Made by a program: the position numbers and the translations under genes. From Ischnura elegans (lineage: Eukaryota; Arthropoda; Insecta; Odonata; Coenagrionidae): a stretch of DNA of 64,000 nucleotides. Numbering within the stretch: the stretch's first letter is position 1; every line of letters starts with the position of its first letter. Below, one piece after another: positions 59,701 to 64,000 of this stretch. The stretch spans positions 60,052,968 to 60,116,967 of the forward strand of contig NC_060257.1 in assembly GCF_921293095.1 (NCBI RefSeq). The letters are read 5' to 3'. The notes under the pieces are model-generated. The model was not told the DNA's origin and did not search any database. It was given only the letters and a program-made list of their open reading frames with translations.

Positions 59701-62655
59701 TTTTTTTAAACAAATCGAGTAAATTCAAGGTTAAGGATAGGAAGTAAATTTTATAATGTCTCTCAACATTTACTTACATTTTTCTGAGTACACAGGTTCA
59801 AAACACATTGAAATACACTTTACGATATCAAAAATCACTCCATTTTGAAGTAATATTTCATTTCTTACCATAATGCACCCTACCTTTTGCTCTCCATTGC
59901 ACTGTTTTAACACAAAGTTTATTACGCTCAATGCCTCAATCCATCAATACTCTACAATTTTAAATTTTCCTTGAGTTCACACTTTTTCACAAAGTCATTC
60001 ACATGTGCAAAACTAAGTAATTATCACATGGCTAATAAATATTGGCTGGTAATAAATGAAACATAGTTGAATTTCCATTGTTGGATCCTTTTAGCATCAC
60101 ATGGGTAAACATTAAGGCTTTGGAAATTGACATTTTTGTTCTTAAACTCACCCTTCGTTCCTGACTAGAAATCTATCATACCTTTTGAGGACCAATGGAG
60201 GACTGTACTATACCAACCTTAGGAGTATGACTTAATAAAAACACAATTGCAACAATTAGTGTTATTGAATTACACTTGGGGCAACGCACATACAATTTTT
60301 GAGGAAGAAATTTCGCCCCACAATCACAAAGGCAAAATATTATGATTACATTCAATAAACAATTATAATTATTCTCTTATTCTATACACTTTTAATGCAA
60401 AGGCAAATAATTTACCAGCTCCAAGGCGGTTGGCAGGAATACGCTTGAACAGGACACGAAGCAAAGCTTGTGCCTCAGGAGAAAGGAAGTCAGGCATTCC
60501 AAGTTTTGCCTTCAAAATCAGTGTCATCGTTTCCTTACGATTAAGGCCTTGGAATGGCAAGGAACCAGTCAGCATCTCAAACTGCAATTTGTAAAAGAAA
60601 TTTGGAAGTATTTAAAAGAAATGTATGATGTCAGTGGCGGATCCAGGTTAGGTGAGGGATTTGGAGGGTAACCTCCCAGCAGTAGAGAGGGTTAAACACT
60701 TAACGGTTTAATCATTGCTGATTTTCCAAAGAATTAAGTTTCTAAAAAGCATAATGCTTTATTCCACATTATAGAAGTTTAACGTTTAACATCCAATAAT
60801 ATTACATCTAGTGTAAATTGGATACCACAGGGGAGGAAGGGGGCAATAGCACACTCTAGCCCCAATCTGGATCCGCCTTTGTAAGATACCTCTTATGCAT
60901 ACAAAACAAAAAATAGTGCGTCTGAAAGTAGTCTCCGATGAATTTGTACACATAAACAAGAGAGATTTTCTCCTTATATACAAGTGACCAAGATTGACTT
61001 TAGCCCTGCAGATGTGTATACTGCCAATCATGAAATAAATTTATTATTATTATTATTATTGAAATAGCATACTCCATGATCACAGGATGTACTTCAACAT
61101 AAGACAATGCATGGAAAGCAATATTAATAAAAGTACATATTTTTGTAAATGTGGAGGATCTGTTTTATCCTCTGCTGTTGAATAAAATGCAATTTTCCAC
61201 TTTTTTTATAACTATGAATTTAATGAGATGACCAGTATTAATGCACAGAGACTAGAAAACGATACAATGTAATGAAACAAGACTCTTATTACAGGGTTAA
61301 TAAAACGTAACTTTGGATTTCATTCAACATTTCATCATGGATAAGAAAGCTACCCAAAATTATTAAGTATCAAGTGTCACTCCTAAAACATGCTATTTTT
61401 TCAAAATTTTCAATGCTATTTGATGCAAGCTGTACTTAATGTAAACGATTGAAAAGAGAAACATCTTCAAGATATCGGTATGGTATGGTATTTGGAGGAG
61501 GCGACCGACAGCTGAGGTCATTTGCGCCATGAGGGATGGCGTAGGTAAGGAAGGGTGGAGAGAAACCCGGTGTCGGCACTAGCCTGCTCTTAACGAAAGG
61601 CGCCAAGGGGACCACAGCTTAACGTCCCATCCGACGGACCGAGTGTTACGCTTGAAATGTCCTCCACACAACACTCAAGCAGGGATCAGGCAGTGTCTGA
61701 AAATTCTCTGCCACTGCCGGGATTCGAACCCGAGCCCACCGGGTGGGAAGCCAACACTCTAGCCACCACACCAACCCGATCCCCTTCAAGATTTCTAATG
61801 AGAAATTGCTCTGAATTTTACCATGTTTCATTGACAAAAAAATTCAAATTTCAATGGTTACGAGAATACAGATTTTGGTTTTTATGATTCTTTGGATGTT
61901 CAGCACGTAATATATCAGTGAATGTTGTTAAACTTGAAATTTAAGAGATATTTGGAATAGCCAAAGGTAGACCTGCATATTATTAAGAGTACTTGTTATA
62001 CTTTGGAGTAAGGCACACTTATTTTAAGCTACCTTTCTAAGGGACATAAAATAAATAGATAATAAAGTGAACATGAAATAAAACATCTTGCTGATTCAGT
62101 TATTTTGGATATCCTCAGGCTCCTTGGATGACCATTAACCCTTTTAGTGTGGCACACCGATATATCGGCTTTTACCGCTCGGCTGAAAAGTGCGGCACGC
62201 CGATATATCGGCTTTTACGTTATTGTTGTTAAATTTGAGGACATTGAAATAAATAAACTTATACATCAGAAAACGTATAAAAATGTTGTGGTTATTGTAC
62301 AATTTAATCTCATTAATTAAAAAAAACCGCTTAAAGATATCTAAAAAATTAACTGTAAAATGTTTATTTTTCCTAGTTGCTACATTTTGTTAAAATACCC
62401 TCTGCATTTTTCAACTGTACCCTGGGAAGAAGGATAGCACCAAAAGGGTTAAGCTTCGTCAACTGAGGGCAACTCACCATCAGAACACCAAATGACCACC
62501 AGTCAGCCGCAAACGAGTGTCCTCTCCTGTTGACAACTTCAGGCGCCATGTACTCTACAGTTCCACAGAATGAATAAGCCTTTTGATCTTCAAGAGGCAG
62601 CTTGCTCAGCCCAAAATCCGTGAGTGATATGTGGCCATCAGCATCCAAAAGAATG
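47593..62655 (-). CDS. RSK: p90 ribosomal S6 kinase (RSK), ten 3' coding exons; 5' end beyond window
   Basis: RSK is a serine/threonine kinase activated by ERK and PDK1 in the Ras-MAPK pathway and acts in cytoplasm and nucleus. Ten exons (62478-62655, 60416-60581, 59251-59412, 57765-57946, 55622-55840, 54885-55043, 52552-52790, 50377-50494, 49297-49440, 47593-47721) join in phase to 564 residues plus a stop. Visible parts are the N-terminal kinase DFG at 13-15 and APE at 37-39, the AGC tail with its turn and hydrophobic motifs (166-188), the C-terminal kinase with glycine loop near 249, lysine 271, HRD 358-360, DFG 382-384, ERK-site threonine 398 and APE 407-409, and a basic docking tail at 549-555. 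Two kinase domains of AGC then CaMK type make RSK clear; MSK is less likely because the linker and tail follow the RSK pattern. Upstream exons (glycine loop and HRD of the first domain) are not in the window. No exon has a frameshift or stop. Confidence 0.97.
47794..48235 (+). mobile_element. LINE C-terminal fragment in last RSK intron
   Basis: The frame ends at 48206 and includes [48 protein letters not shown] and [11 protein letters not shown]. It is followed by a (GAT)n tail, the usual 3' end of a 5'-truncated LINE insertion. It lies antisense to RSK, 72 bp upstream of the last coding exon. Confidence 0.78.
49297..49440 (-). CDS. RSK: RSK exon: last C-lobe helices of C-terminal kinase
   Basis: Forty-eight codons in phase 0: [24 protein letters not shown] and a tail ending SHDPTVIK. 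The DPxxR and HPW motifs close the kinase fold. The donor is GTATGT. Confidence 0.96.
49647..49670. repeat. A24 homopolymer in RSK intron
   Basis: Run of 24 A between 49646 and 49671. It could be the tail of an old retroinsertion, but no element body is recognisable to its left except a fragment of the 29033-type MITE. Confidence 0.9.
50377..50494 (-). CDS. RSK: RSK exon: C-lobe of C-terminal kinase
   Basis: After completing the glycine codon the exon reads [19 protein letters not shown], then [10 protein letters not shown] and VSSNAK, matching the family's GYTPF, EEIL and GKF-GNW positions. The arginine in place of the usual tyrosine after glycine is a mild departure. The donor is GTAAGA. 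Confidence 0.95.
52552..52790 (-). CDS. RSK: RSK exon: catalytic and activation loops of C-terminal kinase
   Basis: The exon carries [10 protein letters not shown] (catalytic loop), [10 protein letters not shown] (magnesium-binding DFG), the ERK-target threonine in [17 protein letters not shown] and [13 protein letters not shown]. All catalytic residues expected of an active kinase are present. It ends two bases into a glycine codon at GTATGT; the third base comes from the next exon. Confidence 0.97.
53966..54748. mobile_element. piggyBac-like MITE in RSK intron
   Basis: TTAA at 53962-53965 and 54749-54752, ends CCCTTTCGCGCCGG and CGGCGCGAAAGGG. Near the right end the palindromic phrase GCCGCACAGGTGCGGC occurs three times with variation (about 54629-54735). 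No coding frame is convincing. It lies in the intron between 52790 and 54885. Confidence 0.82.
54885..55043 (-). CDS. RSK: RSK exon: C-terminal kinase hinge and helix D/E
   Basis: Fifty-three codons in phase 0, starting [15 protein letters not shown] (hinge) and GGELFDRIL, then FSEREA and [11 protein letters not shown]. It joins to [10 protein letters not shown] in the next exon, completing the usual [14 protein letters not shown] order of the family. The donor is GTGAGC. Confidence 0.96.
55622..55840 (-). CDS. RSK: RSK exon: start of C-terminal kinase domain
   Basis: The exon is 73 codons in phase 0 with canonical acceptor and donor (GTGAGT). It encodes a short lead-in and then the N-lobe of the CaMK-like domain: [15 protein letters not shown] (glycine loop), YAVKVIDK (ATP-binding lysine), the CQEEVEIL helix and [10 protein letters not shown]. 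It starts with methionine, but that codon directly follows a splice acceptor and joins in frame to the preceding exon, so it is read as internal. Confidence 0.96.
56308..57015. mobile_element. hAT-like element in RSK intron
   Basis: Flanked by the perfect duplication ATTCGATG (56300-56307 and 57016-57023). Ends CAGTGGCGGC and GCCGCCACTG. No transposase frame. At about 56650-56720 it includes a tRNA-like box A phrase (TAGTCTAGTGG) and a mutated box B, so a SINE may be embedded. The pre-insertion site survives at 57511-57525. Confidence 0.85.
57016..57123. repeat. 108-bp direct repeat, left copy
   Basis: Identical by eye to 57518-57625. Its first eight bases, ATTCGATG, also serve as the right target duplication of the hAT-like element at 56308-57015. 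Confidence 0.92.
57124..57510. mobile_element. Foldback insertion in RSK intron flanked by a 115-bp direct repeat
   Basis: The insert lies between two copies of a segment of about 115 bp. It contains inverted arms at about 57253-57441 with a short centre. Both arms keep a stem II-like GTTA/TAAC, a GAAA or AAAA core and the palindrome ACCATGGT followed by T or C and GG. This is the 3' half of a hammerhead, while the CTGATGA half has decayed. It has no coding frame and lies in the intron between the RSK linker exon and the first C-terminal kinase exon. Confidence 0.55.
57518..57625. repeat. 108-bp direct repeat, right copy (hAT empty site)
   Basis: Identical by eye to 57016-57123. Here the sequence CTTTTCCATTCGATG (57511-57525) runs without interruption into the repeat, which shows the target site as it was before the hAT-like insertion in the left copy. 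Confidence 0.9.
57765..57946 (-). CDS. RSK: RSK exon: linker with hydrophobic motif and Q/H-rich insert
   Basis: The exon begins [12 protein letters not shown], followed by [10 protein letters not shown], the hydrophobic motif whose serine becomes the PDK1 docking phosphosite in RSKs. It then runs into a low-complexity stretch with QDQQQHQ and AAHHNHQN, and ends NDSLSK before GTAATC. The low-complexity stretch is not conserved in the vertebrate proteins as I know them and probably lengthens the flexible linker between the two kinase domains. Confidence 0.94.
58201..58942. mobile_element. pogo/Tigger-like MITE in RSK intron
   Basis: Flanked by TA on both sides. Terminal inverted repeats begin CAGTGAGTCCTCGTTTAACG (right end) and differ by a base or two on the left. 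TA target and CAGT ends fit the Tc1/mariner superfamily, pogo branch. No transposase frame recognised. Confidence 0.75.
59251..59412 (-). CDS. RSK: RSK exon: end of N-terminal kinase and AGC tail
   Basis: The exon completes the split glycine and encodes [21 protein letters not shown], the PPFKP motif and the FYFDSEFT segment. This is the AGC-kinase C-terminal tail that wraps the N-lobe. It ends SKSPK with one base of the next aspartate codon before GTAAGT. The serine-proline pair here corresponds to the family's turn-motif region. Confidence 0.96.
60416..60581 (-). CDS. RSK: RSK exon: N-terminal kinase C-lobe
   Basis: The exon follows TTGCAG and starts [12 protein letters not shown] in phase 0. 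It encodes the C-lobe helices of the first kinase domain ([15 protein letters not shown], then NRLGAG) and stops one base into a glycine codon at GTAAAT. The frame joins exactly to the preceding FGVLM and the following GPNG. A hAT-like MITE ends 50 bp upstream of its acceptor but leaves the pyrimidine tract intact. Confidence 0.96.
60632..60881. mobile_element. hAT-like MITE in RSK intron
   Basis: Begins CAGTGGCGGATCCAGG and ends CTGGATCCGCCTTTG. Flanking octamers match at five of eight. Its left end is 50 bp from an RSK exon. Confidence 0.72.
61494..61795 (-). mobile_element. tRNA-derived SINE in RSK intron
   Basis: The minus strand begins with a tRNA-like head containing box A (TGGCTAGAGTGT, complement at 61754-61765) and box B (GGTTCGAATCC, complement at 61720-61730). 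An unrelated body and a 3' tail of ATACC-like repeats (about 61477-61500) follow. A body fragment near 30960-30990 shares GGCGACCGACAG. Confidence 0.78.
62139..62448. mobile_element. piggyBac-like MITE next to RSK exon
   Basis: TTAA at 62135-62138 and 62449-62452, ends CCCTTTTAGTG and CACCAAAAGGG. Two direct copies of GCCGATATATCGGCTTTTA-type sequence lie near the left end. It ends about 25 bp from the donor site of the RSK activation-segment exon. Confidence 0.82.
62478..62655 (-). CDS. RSK: RSK exon: N-terminal kinase activation segment
   Basis: First RSK exon visible in the window. It follows an AG acceptor, begins with the last base of a split asparagine codon (the family has KPEN here) and ends in ATG before GTGAGT. 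It encodes LLDADGH, then LTDFGLSK, the PDK1-site serine in AYSFCGT, YMAPEV and DWWSFGVLM, which is the core of the AGC kinase activation loop. A piggyBac-like insertion ends only about 25 bp downstream of its donor site. Confidence 0.96.
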
Positions 62656-64000
62656 CTACCATAAAAAAAGAGGAAAAATTCACAATCAAAACTTAATGCT
62701 ATTACACATCATTGAAAAATGTAATTAAAAAAAAATAGGAAACTAATTTCAGGATGCACATGTTGCAAAGGTTAACAAAATTACCAGCTAACAAACATTT
62801 CATAAGCCCGTTTTGTTTCAAGGAGTGAATTTTTATTTATTATTTTATAAATTATGAATTCACAAAAGATTTCTTTAAAAAAATGAAGTTTTTTTCAGAA
62901 AATTAAAAGTGTTAAAATTAATTTACTTGGTACCATGTTTTTTTTTTAATTTTTCCACCCTGGTTTTTGACCCCACCTGGACAAAATTCCTGGCTAAACC
63001 ACTCCTTCAGCTGATAATAAAATACTGCTCTTTGCATGACAAACAAGATATCCACTCAGTCAATTGTAGCATTCTTAAAATCTGGTGTTTAGTCAGGCAA
63101 TACATCTATGAATGACTTACTCCTTCATTCTCTGATAAAGTATGCTGGTTTATTAATAGCGGAACTTGACTCATGGAGATCCAATATATATCCTGGTTAA
63201 GAACTGAATGAAGTATCCATAGCATGATTGCAGTCGGATCACAATGAATGGTGCAAACTAGATAAGTACCAACTCCTGCCACATATATGTGCGTGCTAAC
63301 GTGGTACATATTTTCAGTTAAATATAACACAAAGTGAAACATGATTGAAAACATACAGTTGATATGAGTAGATTTAGATGAACTAATTTTTCATGGGTTC
63401 ACCTTGAAGGAATCATTGCCATTATGGCTGAGCTACCCAATAAACTCCTCGAGGAGAGCTACTTCAAAATGTCTGGTAAAAAAATTGGTCAAGTTGAATA
63501 TTCTGAGTAGTATTTCCTACATAAAGTTCCAAAACACATTTCTTAAGCCTGTTTTGTTTCAAGGAGTGAATTTTTTGGAAGGGGAAGACATACAGCATTT
63601 TAGCTGGATAACATTACTCTGCAATTGGATTTAGTCCACTGTCTTACTGTATATTTTAAACAAAACGACAGCTCATGTCACACAGTAGAGGAAATATGAA
63701 GAAAATCTTATAAAAATCTAACTTTGAATTACTCATTGACAGAAATTTAATATAATCAGTAAATGCTTTTGTCCTGTAGCTCTTGGTAGTGCATACTTAC
63801 TGAGAAAAAGTAATATTATTTTGAAAAATGTCTTTATAAGAATTAAATTTTCTTAAATCTCAAAATTATAAGCACTTTCTTGACACCCTCATAGTTATTA
63901 GGAATCAAATTTATGCCAAGTGCAGGAGAAAATTTGAGATTTCACTGCTCTTATGCCTAAATTTTGCTTCCATAAATAAACATTTTGACTGATAATGAAA
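62656..64000 (-). other. RSK intron, upstream exons not reached
   Basis: Searched on the minus strand for the expected preceding motif (YRDLKPEN) and for the glycine loop of the first kinase domain; neither is present. The sequence is intronic, with the MITE fragment at 62840 and small repeats. Confidence 0.6.
62840..63005. mobile_element. hAT-like MITE fragment in RSK intron
   Basis: The right part, CCTGGTTTTTGACC to TTCCTGGCTAAACCACT, matches the right end of the element at 42860. The left end is unclear. The sequence just left of it (TTTTGTTTCAAGGAGTGAATTTTT) returns at 63552-63575. Confidence 0.5.

Overview
The window reads as nuclear DNA of a repeat-rich arthropod, probably an insect with a large genome. 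This is inferred from an intron-rich RSK kinase gene with kilobase introns and from dense hAT, piggyBac, mariner, LINE, SINE and Penelope-like debris. I cannot name the species.

The only host gene I can reconstruct is on the minus strand, 47593-62655. It holds ten coding exons of a p90 ribosomal S6 kinase (RSK). All have canonical splice sites and consistent phases, and together give 564 residues: the end of the N-terminal AGC kinase domain, the phospho-regulated linker, the whole C-terminal CaMK-like kinase domain and the ERK-docking tail. The N-terminal part (about 190 residues by comparison with the family) lies to the right of the window. Introns of 0.6-2.1 kb have taken up hAT, piggyBac, pogo/Tigger-like, SINE, LINE and foldback insertions, and none of these interrupts an exon.

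The left 45 kb is mostly mobile and repeated DNA. Two 5'-truncated Penelope-like elements (8635-9921 and 34988-35807) keep GIY-YIG endonuclease reading frames and inverted terminal repeats, and are flanked by 13- and 14-bp target duplications. One interrupts a LINE tail and the other a tandem repeat. Their terminal repeats contain type I hammerhead ribozyme motifs. A non-coding foldback (25137-25600) carries two well-formed hammerheads on opposite strands, and three further foldbacks (32.7, 38.7 and 57.3 kb) look like decayed relatives.

The region 17.4-22.0 kb has an orphan first coding exon of a THAP-domain protein. It is followed by a tandem series of exon-like units, most of them separated by 73-80 bp intron-like spacers with good splice sites, and the region is bounded by short inverted repeats. 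Other tandem arrays lie at 22.9-23.7, 24.1-26.4 and 32.6-36.1 kb. Two LINE families, piggyBac-like and hAT-like MITEs with intact target duplications, and a mariner nested in a piggyBac-like element fill much of the rest. The remaining AT-rich stretches show no gene.
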